From Annona cherimola (Eukaryota > Streptophyta > Magnoliopsida > Magnoliales > Annonaceae): a DNA stretch of 64,000 nt. Positions 23,640 through 35,053 of this stretch are shown here, one piece after another; within the stretch, counting starts at the first letter, position 1, and every line of letters starts with the position of its first letter. Under the pieces are notes generated by a model. It was not told where the DNA came from. It saw nothing but the letters and a program-made list of their open reading frames with translations, and did no database searches. The position numbers and the translations under genes are program-made. The DNA lies in assembly GCA_030490835.1 (NCBI GenBank), contig CM059972.1:59129563-59193562 (forward strand). The letters are read 5' to 3'.

Positions 23640-24010
23640 ATGACAGGTCAAGTCGATTTCCAAGTCGACTCAGGCATCGACTTAGGCCAAGTCGATCCCC
23701 AAGTCGACTCCAGCAGCGACTTCAACCCGTCATTTTCGTCTAGCGTTGAAATCGGGGAGCTAAGCTGCCGAAGTCGCATCCCAAGTCGACTCCGCATGCG
23801 ACTTGGGTGAAGTCGCAGACCAAGTCGACTCCGGCATCGACTTCAAACTTATTTTTCTGTCCAGAGTTAAAATTGAGAATGAGAGCTGCCGAAGTCGCAT
23901 CCCAAGTCGACTCCGCATGTAACTTGGGTGAAGTCGCAGACCAAGTCGTCTCCAGCTTCGACTTCAGTGCGGAACTTGAAGACCAAGTGGACTCAAATAT
24001 TCGACTTAGA
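23640..24010. repeat. AAGTCG/CGACTT palindrome array, first block
   Basis: Units of 38-39 bases, of the form AAGTCGCA-N-AAGTCGACTCC-N-TGCGACTT, follow one another. Each unit can fold on its outer arms. About 18 hexamer copies counted by eye in this block. It is repeated in the 3' LTR at about 32636-33000. Confidence 0.85.
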
Positions 24011-24274
24011 ACAAATGAAGATCACAACAAGTCTAAAGCTAAGTAAAGATGCATGGATTCATCAACTCAAATTAAGAACACACATTTTGACATCATTAGC
24101 CACTCTAAGATTCAAGTATTCAAGATTTCAAGATATAGAGCTTAAAGTTTTTCAAGCTAGGATGATTATACTAAGCTCCAAGAGTTATAAATAAATGGGA
24201 GAACAATCAATATGAAGAAAATCAAGTGATCAAAGTTATCTCTGAAGATTTCAAGTTCATCAAGCAAAGCTAAG

Positions 24275-24455
24275 GAAGTGAAGTCGCACCCGAAGTCGAC
24301 TTCACCTACGACTTGGGTCAAGTCGAGGACCAAGTCGACCTAGACTGGAACTTGAAGAAGTTACGGACAGCCGAAGTCGCACCCGAAGTCAACTCCATCT
24401 GCGACTTGAGCGAAGTCGCACCCGAAGTCGACTCCACCTGCGACTTGGGTCGCAA
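24275..24455. repeat. AAGTCG/CGACTT palindrome array, second block
   Basis: The same unit type as at 23640-24010, about a dozen hexamers, ending some 75 bases before the TATA box. Two units are close copies of each other (CACCCGAAGTC-ACTCCA). Equivalent blocks exist in the 3' LTR (33258-33430), C2 (about 26645-26820) and C3 (about 57720-57945). Confidence 0.85.
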
Positions 24456-24470
24456 CGGTCGGAACTTTTT

Positions 24471-24538
24471 GAACGTTGGCGCATTAAATGTGCGCCACCT
24501 ACTTCCAAACGTTCGGATTCCCTCGCCATTTATATAAG
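24471..24538 (+). promoter_or_regulatory. C1 core promoter: nested inverted repeat plus TATA box
   Basis: Outer arms GAACGTT (24471-24477) and AACGTTC (24508-24514) enclose inner arms GGCGCA and TGCGCC (24478-24496). TATATAAG follows at 24531-24538. The same arrangement stands at 33451-33518, in C2 at 26840-26906 and, more eroded, in C3 near 57955-58036. Inferred to be the LTR promoter; the inverted repeats could be a dimeric factor site or a cruciform. Confidence 0.6.
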
Positions 24539-25173
24539 GCATTCAATATGAATGAGAAGGGTAGCTGAGAATTCATTGAATGAGCATAACTCCCATCTCT
24601 AAGAGCATTAAGTGATCAAGCCAACATCTAGAAGAAGAACCTTGCTTTCAAACTGCCAAGAGCTGCTCGTTGAACCTTTCAAACTGCTTTACAAGTTCTT
24701 CTCTGTGCCAAATCTGCCTCTACACACCAGTAACGTGTAGAAACTTTCTTTTACCTTCTCTTGTTGTATTGAACTTGATTTAGTTTGGATAACTAAGATC
24801 AAGTGTAAGCAAAGTAGGGTGTGATTGGAGTGCAACTCGTCACCTACTTGTGCTGTAAATTATTGATGCCCCCTAGAGTTGGAATCTAGAAGAGAGTAGA
24901 GGCTCTAGTTGTATTTGTGAAATACATAGTGGAACCCAAGTCACAAGAGGTGTGAGCTTGGAAGAGTGGAGTAGGGAAGGTTGCCCGAACCACTATAAAA
25001 TCTTGCTTGTTGATTTTTATTTCTGCTCTCAGCACTATATTGTTTTCCATTTGTTTCTTCATAAATGAGACTAGATTAATCCAGGGTAAAATTTCTGTTT
25101 AAGTTGAAAAATTTTAATTACCCAATTCACCCCTCTCCTCTTGGATTATTTTCATTAACTCGGGACCAACAAG

Positions 25174-25185
25174 TGGTATCAGAGC
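25174..25185 (+). other. C1 primer-binding site (tRNA-iMet)
   Basis: TGGTATCAGAGC, an exact match to the usual plant copia primer site, two bases after the LTR end. Confidence 0.95.
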
Positions 25186-25219
25186 AGGTCTTTGAGTTTT
25201 ACCAAAGAGATCTTTTGAT

Positions 25220-25821
25220 ATGGCATCCTAATCCAGTTCCATTCCCGCATTTGCCGAAGGCCAATCTTTTACTAGGCCACCATTGTTTGATGGGAATAAT
25301 TTTAGCTATTGGAAGCTACGTATGAAACAACATATCACGACTACAGATATGGACTCTTGGATTGCTATCCAAGATGGTGTGACTTTGCCAATTGATGAAA
25401 GAACTTTCAAATTGACCGATGAGGAAGTGAAAATTGTTAAGAGCAACGCTAAGGCAATGAATTCTTTATTTTGCGCTCTTACTGCTTCTGAATATGATAG
25501 AGTATCCTCTTGTCTAACTGCAAAAGAGATATAGGATACATTAATATCTATCTATGAAGGAACTTCTCAAGTCCAAGGGACAAGGAGAAATATTTTGATT
25601 GGAGAATTGGAAAGCTTTAAAATGCTAGAAATATAAAATATTTCTGAAATGTTTGCTAGATTCTCTAAAATTACTAGTGCTTTGAAAGGTCTTAGAAAAG
25701 CTATTTCCGAATCTGAACAGGCCATGAAAATCTTAAGAGCTCTATTGGAATCTTGGACTCCAAAAATTACTGCAATAGAAGAAGTCAAGGACCTAAATAT
25801 ATTGAAGCTAGAAGACCTTAT
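25220..25821 (+). pseudogene. C1 gag, N-terminal half
   Basis: From the ATG at 25220 the frame meets a stop at codon 4, then reads PPLFDGNNFSYWKLRMKQHI, the copia gag (UBN2-like) signature, then DSWIAIQDG and, after stops near 25532 and 25634, MFARFSKITSALKGLRKA. The order matches a SIRE-type gag capsid domain. The first stop alone would prevent synthesis. The frame is split at 25821 by the solo LTR C2 and continues after its TSD copy. Confidence 0.8.
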
Positions 25822-27538
25822 TGTTGGAAACAATGCTTCGAAACAAAATAAAATTGACCAAAGATTGAGTTTTGATGATTAACAACAACTAACTTGAGTA
25901 TATTTAAAGGACTAATGAGTTTGCCATTTATTTTAAGGAACTTAAGTAGCCAAGTCGATCCCCAAGTCAACTTGGACTTCGACTTAGGGTGAAGTCGATC
26001 CCAAAGTCGACTCAACTATCGACTTGAGAAAGAACCTCAAAGGCAAAATCAACTTGCAGGTGAAGTCGCATCCCAAGTTGACTTCACATGCGATTTGGGA
26101 AGCCAAGTCGCAAATGAAGTCGACCTCGTTATCGACTTCAATCGTGAAAAACTATCTAGAGATGAATTTTGGGGCACGAAGCTGCCCAAGTCGCAGGCCA
26201 AGTCGACTCCAGGTGCGACTTGGGTGAAGTCGCAGACAAAGTCGACGTCATCCACGACTTGAGAAGTTCAGACTTCAAAGATGCAGTTTCAAAGCCTATT
26301 CAAAGAATCTCTCACTCAAGTTCAAAGAAAAGATTCATGTTCAACTTCAAATCAAGTCTATCAAGTCTTAAAGAACAACTGAGTCAAATCCAAAGCAAGG
26401 CGCATGATTCAACCAAGCAGGACTCAAGCTCTCCTAAGAATCACAAGATTCAAGACAATCCAAGTTAAACCAAAGCAAGGACTAAAGGAAGAAAGCCGAG
26501 CAAGCTAGAAGCAAAATCAAAAGAGGATCAAGGCATTATTGGCGAAGACCAAGTCAAGTCGCAACCCAAGTCGATTCCATGATCGACTTGATTTGAAGTC
26601 GGAAGCCAAAGTCGACTCAAGACTCAGACTTGGAAACTGACAAGGTGAAGTCGCACCCGAAGTCGACTTCACCTGCAACTTGGGTCAAGTTGATGCCCAA
26701 GTCGACCCTGACTGAAACTTGAAGTTGCGACGGAGAAGCGAACTCGCACCCGAAGTCGACTCCATCTGCGACTTGGGCGAAGTCGCATCCGAAGTCGACT
26801 CCACATGCGACTTGGGTCGCAACGGTCGGAATTTATTCGAACGTTGGCGCATTAAATGCGCGCCACCTACCCTCTAACGTTCGGATTCCCTCCACGATTA
26901 TAAAAGGGATTGAATGTAAACGAGGGAAGTAGCTGAGAATCATTAAGTGTGCATAACTACCATCTACAAGAGCTTTAAAGAGATCAAGCTAATCAAAGAG
27001 GAAGAACTTTGCTTCAAACTGCAAGAGCTCAACTACTGATCATTCAAAGCCAATTCAACAAGTTCTTCTCTGCGCCAAACTGCTTCTACACAACTGTAAA
27101 GTGTAGTTTTCTTATTGTTTCTTTTGTATGTGTTGAACTTGATTTAGTTTGAGGAACTAAGATCAAGTGTAATCAAAGTAGTGTGTGATTGGAGTGTGAC
27201 TCATCACCTACTTGTGCTGTGTTTTGTTGATGCCCCCTAGAGCTGAAATCTAGAAGAGAGCAGTGACTCTAATTGTATTGAGAGAATACAATAGTGGAAC
27301 CCAAGTCACAAGGAGTGTGAGCTTGGAAGAGTGGAGTAGGGAGGTTGCCCGAACCACTATAAAAAGCCTGTGTGTTTGATTTATACTTCTGCCATTTACA
27401 TTACATTGCTTTCCATTTCGTTTCTTCATTAAGGGGACTGGATTAATCCGGGGTTAAGTTTCTGTTTAAGATATAAATTTTTTAAATACCCAATTCACCC
27501 CTCCCCTCTTGGGTTTTGCCATCAACTCGGGACCAACA
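25822..27538 (+). mobile_element. C2: solo copia LTR inside C1 gag (1717 bp)
   Basis: It begins TGTTGG and ends CCAACA, with perfect TSD CTTAT at 25817-25821 and 27539-27543. It has the same architecture as the C1 LTR (AAGTCG arrays, nested inverted repeat, TATAAAAG at 26899-26906) but differs at many positions, so it comes from another subfamily member. The C1 gag frame is continuous across the site if the LTR and one TSD copy are discounted, so this is a clean insertion. Confidence 0.9.
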
Positions 27539-27543
27539 CTTAT

Positions 27544-28700
27544 TAGCTCATTAATGTCACATGAGCTAATCAAAAAAAGAAATGAAGATCACCACAAAGG
27601 AAAGAGAGCAATTGCACTAAAAGTCACCCATAACTCGGATGAGCCTACCTCCTCATCTCACAATGACGATGAAGATATTGCTCTACTTACTTGCAGATTT
27701 TGAAAGTTTGTGAGAAAAGAAAAGAACCTCAAAGATTTCAAAGAGAGACCTCGAAAAAAGAAGAAGAAGGAGGCTACAAAGTGCTATAGATGCGGCGGTA
27801 TGGGACATATGCAAGCTCAATGTCCTACACTGGAAGAAAGATCAAAGGATCATCAAGAAAGGAAGGAAAGATATGAAAGCTAAAAATTCCAAAGGCCTAA
27901 GGGAAGAGGAATGTACATGAATGAAGAAACTTCATCAACAAGTAGCTCCTCAACCGATGATTTTGAAGCTACAAATTGTGCAAGAATATGCTGCATGAAA
28001 CGGATTGAACATGAAGAAACTTTGAACTCAACGGAAGTTTTGGAAGAGCAAACCACCTCAACAAAATGCACAAGTAATGAAGAGGTAACTTTCAAAATTT
28101 GTCATTCTCAATCTACTTATTCTTCTATTCAAGAATGTCTATAATGTGCTGAATTAGAGGAATTACAACATGCATATGATTCATTATATGAGGAAATCAA
28201 AAAACTAGAAAACAAGTTATCATTAAAGAGACAACAATGCAATTCCATTATTATTGTAAATGGAAAACTAGCAGAAAGTACAACAAAACTGAAAGAAGAA
28301 AATGAACTACTATTGAAAGAAGTGGAAAAATTGAAAAAGAAGAATGAATCCTTAAATGAATCATTAACTAAGTTTTCTAATCCAGGAGAAAGTGTAAAAA
28401 TATTTCTGAACATGACCTCTCAAAACAATAAAAGAGGTCTTGGATACTCCACATTTGAGCAAGGAGAAAGTAGCAAATCAAGTGTGCCAAAACTTGGAAA
28501 AAATAAGCTAAAACTGCACCTATTTACAAACCCAAAGGGAAATATATTATTTGGACTAGAAGGCCAACTTTTGAACCACTACATACTTGGAGGCCTACTC
28601 CTAGATTATCAATGGCTTGCAATTTTTGCAACAAGATGGGTCACAAAATTTATAGATGCAACTTTAAGAAATTGTATGACCATGGTGCAAAATTAGTTTG
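27544..28700 (+). pseudogene. C1 gag, C-terminal half (zinc knuckle and coiled coil)
   Basis: It continues with SLMSHELIKKRNEDHHKGK and an acidic patch, DDEDIALLTCRF, then a stop at 27701-27703 at what is probably an Arg codon (CGA to TGA). A zinc knuckle CYRCGGMGHMQAQC lies at 27782-27823. After more stops, a Glu/Lys/Leu-rich heptad stretch (about 28150-28400) reads LYEEIKKLENKL and LLKEVEKLKKKNESL, a probable coiled coil. The long coiled-coil tail is usual for SIRE gag. Nonfunctional. Confidence 0.75.
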
Positions 28701-28821
28701 GGTTCCAAGAAATACAAGATTTGGCTTTCAAGAATAGAACAACAAAGATTAAATCAGTTTACTAACCCAAATGGACCCATAAAATGGGTACCAAAGAGAT
28801 AAGATTTATTTGCTCATTTTT

Positions 28822-28909
28822 CAGATATGTTTCAAGGCAAAGGCAAGCAACGTTTGGTTCATGGATAGTGGTTGCTCAAGGCATATGACTGGAGAAAGAA
28901 GTTTATTTC
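28822..28909 (+). pseudogene. C1 protease active-site region
   Basis: It reads WFMDSGCSRHMTGERSLF, with the catalytic Asp-Ser-Gly at about 28864-28872. This is the copia retropepsin start. It is cut at 28909 by the MITE M1 and continues at 29204. Confidence 0.75.
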
Positions 28910-29200
28910 GAGTGTGTTTGGTTGGAGGTAAAACTTTTGATGAAAACTTTTGGGAGTAGAAGTTGTCAAATTGATAGAAAATGATGTGATATAATAGGGG
29001 TAATGATAAGGAGTAAAGAGAATAAAGTTAAAAGAGATAGGTTAGTTGTATGGGTAGTTGTGTAGAAATGATTGAAAAGTAGGGTTGTTTGTATAGAAAA
29101 ATGTGAAAAAATAATTAAAAAATAGAGTAGTTATGGAGAGTGAAAAGTTTTGGGTTGAAAAGTTTTAGTTGACATATTTTGGCCCCAAACAAACACACCC
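28910..29200. mobile_element. M1: Tourist-like MITE (291 bp)
   Basis: Terminal inverted repeats GAGTGTGTTTGGTTGG and GGGTGTGTTTGTTTGG (the latter read on the minus strand), flanked by 3-bp TSD TTC (28907-28909, 29201-29203). The short TSD and G(G/A)GTGTGTTTG ends fit a PIF/Harbinger (Tourist) MITE. It has no coding capacity and splits C1 protease. Related to M2-M4. Confidence 0.75.
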
Positions 29201-30282
29201 TTCATAAATTCAAGCCTTGGAACGATGGAACTGTTGCCTTTGGAAACAACGAGAAAGTTAAAATTAAAGGTAAAGGAAATATTTATAGTATTTCAAATGC
29301 ATGTATGGAAGATGTATTATTTGTTGAAGGACTCAAGCACAATTTAATGAGTATTAGTCAATTATGTGAAAAAGGATACAAGGTTGTGTTTGAATCATCT
29401 ATATGCAATGTATTTGATGGAGAACATATCATGTTTAGTGGAAAAAGATATGGAAATGTATATTTGGTTTCACTTGATGAACTAGATGGTCAATGTCTAA
29501 TGGCCATTGATAATGATCCATGGGTTTGGCATAAGAGGCTTGGGCATAGAAATATGACAAATATTAAAATCCTATGAAAAAAGAGTTTGGTAGAAGGATT
29601 GCCAAAATTGAAATATGACAAAGATAAAATTTGCAAGGCATGTCAATTGTCAAAACAACCTAAAATTCCTTTCTCTACCAAAAAGGAGATTTCCACCACT
29701 AGGCCACTTGAATTGCTAGACATGGATCTATATGGGCCATTCGACATTTCAACCATTGGTGGAAAGAAGTATGTGTTTGTAATAGTTAATGACTTTTCAA
29801 GATTCACATGGGTAATTCTCTTAGCTAGCAAAGATGAAGCCTTCTCTATGTTTGCAACTTTTGTAAACTTAGTGCAAAATGAAAAACAAAGTACCATTAT
29901 GACCATTAGAAGTGATCATGGTGGTGAGTTTGAAAATAAACGATTTATAGAATTATGTAATGAAAAAGGAATTCACCACACATTTACTGCATCAAGAACT
30001 CCACAACAAAATGGAGTGGTTGAAAGGAAAAATAGAACCATACAAGAGATGGCTAGAACAATGCTAAATGAGAGTAAATTATCCAAGAAATTTTGGGGTG
30101 AAGCTGTAAGTACAGCTTGTCATGTGTTAAACCGAGTTACCATTAGAGCAATCTTGAAAAAGATCCCATATGAGCTATGGAAAGGTAGAAAACCAAATAT
30201 TTCATATTTTCATGCTTTTGGTTGCACATGTTATGTTTTGAACAATGAAAAAAACCAACTTGGGAAAACTAGATGCTAAGAG
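29201..30282 (+). pseudogene. C1 protease end and integrase
   Basis: HKFKPWNDGTVAFGNNEKV completes the protease. Then comes the integrase zinc domain (WHKRLGH ... ICKACQLSKQ) and the catalytic core, with DMDLYGPFD, IRSDHGGEFENK and PQQNGVVERKN giving the D, D and E residues, and the end WKGRKPNISYFHAFGC. One stop (29575-29577) and a frame shift in an A-run at about 30250 break it. The catalytic triad itself is intact. Role: insertion of cDNA into chromosomal DNA. Confidence 0.85.
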
Positions 30283-31412
30283 TGATGAGGCAATATTTCT
30301 TGGTTACTCATCAAATAACAAAGCATATATAGTCTTTAATAAAAGGAACCAAGTTGTAGAAGAGTCAATACATGTTGTTTTTGATGAACTGAATCCATGC
30401 TCCAAAAGAAGAGATGATTTAAGTGATGCAGATGATGTCACAAGTAACCTTGAAAAATTTCATGTGGAGAAGCAAGAAGAATCCATAGAGGAAAGGGTAA
30501 GTGAAGGTAATAATTCCTATAAACCTCCAACTGATTTAAAGTTCAAAAATGCCCATCCAATTGAGCAAGTTATAGGAAATATCTATGAAGGTGTAAAAAC
30601 TAGAAGGTCAAAACAAAATATTTGTGGACAATACGCCTTTGTATCCAAAATTGAACCAACCACCATTGACCAAGCTCTTGATGATGAAAACTGGATCATA
30701 GCAATGCAAAAGGAATTAAATCAATTTGAAAGAAACCAAGTTTGGCATCTTGTTCCAAGACCAAAGGACTATACTGTCATTGGCACAAAATGGGTCTTTA
30801 GGAACAAATTAGACGAAAGTGGATTTATGGTGAGAAACAAAGCTAGACTTGTGGCAAAAGGATACTCACAAGAAGAAAGAATAGACTTTGAGGAATCCTA
30901 TGCTCCGGTTGCTAGATTAGAGGTCATTCGCATTTTACTAGCTTTTGCATCTCATATGAACTTTAAGTTGTTTCAAATGGATGTTAAAAGTGCATTTTTG
31001 AATGGGTATATAAATGAAGATGTGTATGTTGAATAACCACCTGAATTTGAGGAGAAAGATCAATCCAAATTTGTATACAAATTAACCAAAGCACTATGTG
31101 GATTAAAACAAGCTCCAGGAGCTTGGTATGAAAGATTAAACAAATTTTTGATTGATCATGACTTCTAAAAGGGAAAGATAGACACCACTTTGTTTATCAA
31201 GTACAAAGAAAAAGATATCTTGATTATTCAAATTTATGTTGATGATATTATTTTTAGTGCTACTAATGAGATCCTTTGTCAAGAATTTTCTGAACTTATG
31301 GCAGAAAGAATTTGTGATGAGCATGATGGGGGAGCTAAACTTCTTCCTTGGACTACAAATTAAGCAACTAAGTGAAGGGATCTTCATAAACCAGTCCAAG
31401 TATATCAAATAA
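30245..31412 (+). pseudogene. C1 reverse transcriptase
   Basis: In the second frame: [20 protein letters not shown] (end of integrase), then the RT domain [88 protein letters not shown], and the catalytic YVDDIIF at about 31235-31255. Stops stand at 31034-31036 (probable CAA to TAA) and about 31166. A shift near 31310 moves to another frame reading LNFFLGLQIKQ. All the usual motifs are visible, but no full-length product is possible. Confidence 0.85.
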
Positions 31413-32179
31413 ATGTTAAAGAAGCTTGGCATGGAAAATAGCAAAGGGGCAAACACGCCTATGAGCTTAACCATTAAAATTGACAAAGACGAGAAAGGCA
31501 AATCAGTTGATTTAAAGTTATATAGAAGCATGATAGGTTCTTTATTATATTTAACTTCTTCTAGACCCAATATACTATTTAGTGTCTATATGGGCTCTAG
31601 ATTTCAATCATGTCCAAAAGAATCACATTTGGTAGCTTAAAAAGAAATTTCAGATATTTAGTAGATACTACCAACATAGGACTTTGGTATCCAAAGGGCT
31701 CTGATTTTGACCTAATCGGCTACTCGGATGCGGATTTTTCCGGTTACAAGGTAGATAGAAAAAGCACTAGTGGAACATGTCAGTTTCTTGGGAACATGTT
31801 GGTTTCATAGTTTTCAAGAAAACAAACTAGTGTTGCTTTATCTACGGCGGAAGCCGAATATATTGCCGCGGGGAGCTGTTGTGCCCAATTGCTTTGGATG
31901 AAACAACAACTTAGGGATTATGACATGAACTTTAAAGATATACCTATTAGATGTGATAACACTAGTGCAATATGTTTAACTAAAAACCCAGTATTGCATT
32001 CTAGAACCAAGCATATAGACCTAAGACATCATTTTATTAGAGAACATGTAGAAAATCATGATCTTTGTTTAGAATATGTAAAAATAAAAGATCAAATTGT
32101 AGATATTTTTACCAAACCTCTAGCAAAAGAACCATTTTATAAAATTAGAAATGATATGGGTATGCTTGAATTAACTTAG
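31413..32179 (+). pseudogene. C1 RT tail and RNase H
   Basis: RT connection MIGSLLYLTSSRPNILFSV, then RNase H with GYSDADFSGYKVDRKSTSG (first Asp), LSTAEAEYIAAGSCCAQ (catalytic Glu), RCDNTSAICLTKNP (second Asp), SRTKHIDLRHHFIRE and the terminal FTKPLAKEPF. The frame changes near 31620, and a stop at 31808-31810 is a probable Trp codon changed TGG to TAG. The pol ORF ends at 32179. Confidence 0.85.
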
Positions 32180-32192
32180 AAAAGCACAAGCT

Positions 32193-32498
32193 GAGGGGGA
32201 GCACAGGTTCAGGGGGAGTAACTCCACCATTCTCAAAGGATTATCCCACTCAATCTCTATTTTTTTATCAATTGACAAAAAGGGGGAGAAGAGATTAGGA
32301 TTTGAGTAGTCTCATTCTTTAAATGCTTGTGTGGTATTAATTTGTGATTTATTGGAAATGAAATATGTATGTTAAAGCTCGAAATGCAAATGATCTATGA
32401 TTATTCTAAAGATACCAAAACAAGATGAAATAGTATGATTTAAAGACATTGAAAGGTATATACTCAAATCAGTTTTGTCAATCATCAAAAAGGGGAAG
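32193..32498 (+). other. C1 multiple polypurine tracts
   Basis: GAGGGGGAG at 32193, AGGGGGAG at 32211, AAAAAGGGGGAG at 32277-32288 and AAAAAGGGGAAG at 32487-32498, the last being two bases from the 3' LTR. Several PPT-like tracts between pol and the LTR are a known SIRE trait. Confidence 0.8.
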
Positions 32499-32500
32499 AT

Positions 32501-34149
32501 TGTTGGAAACATGTGAAAAATAAGCCAAGTTTATGTTTTGATGATTTACAAATTAATTTGAGTAAGTTTTGATTACTAACATGTGTGTGGAGATGATTAA
32601 AGGTTATAAAAATGAAGAAAATGAAGCATGACAGGTCAAGTCGATTTCCAAGTCGACTCAGGCATCGACTTAGGCCAAGTCGATCCCCAAGTCGACTCCG
32701 GCAGCGACTTCAACCCGTCATTTTCGTCCAGCGTTGAAATTGGGGAGCCAAGCTGCCGAAGTCGCATCCCAAGTCGACTCCGCATGCGACTTGGGTGAAG
32801 TCGCAGACCAAGTCGACTCCGGCATTGACTTCAAACTTGTTTTTTTATCCAGAGTTGAAATCGAGAACGAGAACTACCGAAGTCGCATCTCAAGTCGACT
32901 CCGCATGCGACTTGGGTGAAGTCGCAGACCAAGTCGACTCCAGCTTCGACTTCAGTACGGAACTTGAAGACCAAGTAGACTCAAATATTCGACTTAGAAC
33001 AAATGAAAATCATAACGAGTCTAAAGCTAAGTAAAGATGCATGGATTCATCAACTCAAATTAAGCGCACACATTTGGACATCATTAGGCATTCTAAGATT
33101 CAAATATTCAAGATATAGAGCTTAAAGTTTTTCAAGCTAGGATGATTATACTAAGCTCCAAGAGTTATAAATAAATGGGAGAACAATCAATATGAAGAAA
33201 ATCAAGTGATCAAAGTCATCTCTAAAGATTTCAAGTTCATCAAGCAAAGCTGAGGAAGTGAAGTCACACCCGAAGTCGACTTCACCTGCGACTTGGGTCA
33301 AGTCGAGGACCAAGTTGACCTAGACTGGAACTTGAAAAAGTTACGAACAGCCGAAGTCGCACCTGAAGTCGACTCCATCTGCGACTTAAGCGAAGTCGCA
33401 CCCGAAGTCGACTCCACCTGCGACTTGGGTCACAATGGTCGGAAATTTTCGAACGTTGGCACATTAAATGCACGCCACCTACTTCCAAACGTTCGGATTC
33501 CCTCGCCATTTATATAAGGCATTCAATATGAACGAGAAGGGTAGCTGAGAATTTATTGAATGAGCATAACTCCCATCTCTAAGAGCATTAAGTGATCAAA
33601 CCAACATCTAGAAGAAGAACCTTGCTTTCAAACTGCCAAGAGCCGCTCGTTGAACCTTTCAGACAGCTTTACAACTTCTTCTCTGTGCCAAATCTGCCTC
33701 TACACACCAATAACATGTAGAAACTTTCTTTTACCTTCTCTTGTTGTATTGAACTTGATTTAGTTTGGGTAACTACGATCAAGTGTAAGCAAAGCAGTGT
33801 GTGATTGGAGTGGAACTCATCACCTACTTGTGCTGTGAATTGTTGATGCCCCTAGAGCTAAAATCTAGAAGAGAGCAGTGGCTCTAGTTGTATTTGTGAA
33901 ATACATAGTGGAACCCAAGTCACAAGAGGTGTGAGCTTGGAAGAGTAGAGTAGGGAAGGTTGTCTGAACCACTATAAAATCTTGTTTGTTGATTTTTATT
34001 TCTGCTCTCAGCATATATTGTTTTCCATTTGTTTCTTCATAAAGGGGACTAGATTAATCCAGGGTAAAACTTCTATTTAAGTTGAAAAATTTTAATTACC
34101 CAATTCACCCCTCCCCTCTTGGGTTATTGTCATTAACTCGGGACCAATA
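32501..34149 (+). repeat. C1 3' LTR
   Basis: TGTTGG to CCAATA. It carries the same palindrome arrays, the inverted repeat (33451-33494) and TATATAAG (33511-33518) as the 5' LTR. TSD GAAAT follows at 34150-34154. Confidence 0.9.
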
Positions 34150-34154
34150 GAAAT

Positions 34155-35053
34155 GTTATTTCAATTATGATAAATGAATATCTTACTGTTTCGCAATGAT
34201 TTATGAAAAGTGATGCAGCATTGGTTTAAATGATGTTTCATTGAACTCATGTTCAAATGGATGGTGCAAAGAATTCTCTACATGAGAATGACAAGTTGCC
34301 ATGTGTAAGAGGTATATAATGTTAGGGTGACTAAAAGTTATGCATGGAATGGAAATCAAGTAGGCTAGTCAAGGCAGAAAGCATGACAAGGAGTCCGCCC
34401 TTGACGTTGCCAAGTCAGAAGGTCCGACGCTAAGGATGGAAAGGATCATATTATGAAAGTGTGTTCCCCGAGGTAGCGTACCCTCACATGAAGGATTATG
34501 TCATGAATGGAAATGATGCATTTGCACATCCAATGTTTATAAAATGCCCAAAAAATGAGATTAAACTGGTTTAAATGGCTGGTTTATGAATGGTTTATGA
34601 AAACGTTTCTGTTCCGTAGGTAGTTGATCACTTGGTAAGTGTCTTCTACGGAATAGAGAGAAATGCTTTTAAACAATGTTGCCTTCAAAATGAATTGTCT
34701 GAAAACCCTATAGCTTGCTTATTAAGTTTCGACTCACGTTTTGTTTTCCAAACCCAAAGACAAGTGAAAGGAAGAAGGCAAGGAGCACAGGTGGAGATTC
34801 AAGAATATATGAATTTTTATAAGTTACCTGTGAACGAATTTATGGAATTGAATGGTTGTATGAATGATGACATTAAATTGAGGTTAATGTTGTATAAGGA
34901 TTATGTTATGTGCTATGATTATGGATGGGAAAAAATTTATGTTCAAATGTTAGGTATGAATTATCATGATATGATTAAGTATGAAGGTTATGAGATGACA
35001 TGTGTAATTCTCAAATGGTATAATGGCCTAAAAGGGTATTTGATGGAAATTAG
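34155..35053 (+). repeat. LTR-A, segment 3
   Basis: Reverse complement of the outer part of the solo LTRs: TAGTTGATCACTTGGTAAGTGTC near 34620 mirrors 19570-19600, and the TTGACGTTGCCAAGTC block near 34400 mirrors 19760-19800. The 167-codon open stretch at 34632-35135 crosses into solo LTR 3 and is not a gene. A scrap of 24 bases (40853-40876) continues it beyond solo LTR 3. Confidence 0.65.

Larger units (their letters stand above)
23513..25171 (+). repeat. C1 5' LTR
   Basis: It runs from TATTGG (a decayed TGTTGG) to CCAACA. It is nearly identical to 32501-34149, including the AAGTCG palindrome arrays, the inverted repeat before the TATA box and the U5 end. Confidence 0.9.
23513..34149 (+). 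mobile_element. C1: SIRE-type Ty1/copia retrotransposon, decayed
   Basis: Two LTRs (23513-25171 and 32501-34149), TSD GAAAT at 23508-23512 and 34150-34154, a tRNA-iMet primer-binding site, and gag, protease, integrase, RT and RNase H in copia order, followed by several GGGGGAG tracts. The long gag with a coiled coil, the repeated polypurine tracts and the LTR palindromes point to the SIRE lineage. The coding region has many stops and shifts and carries a solo LTR (25822-27538) and a MITE (28910-29200). In about 130 bases compared by eye the LTRs differ at about 4-5 positions, so it appears younger than A1. Confidence 0.9.
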
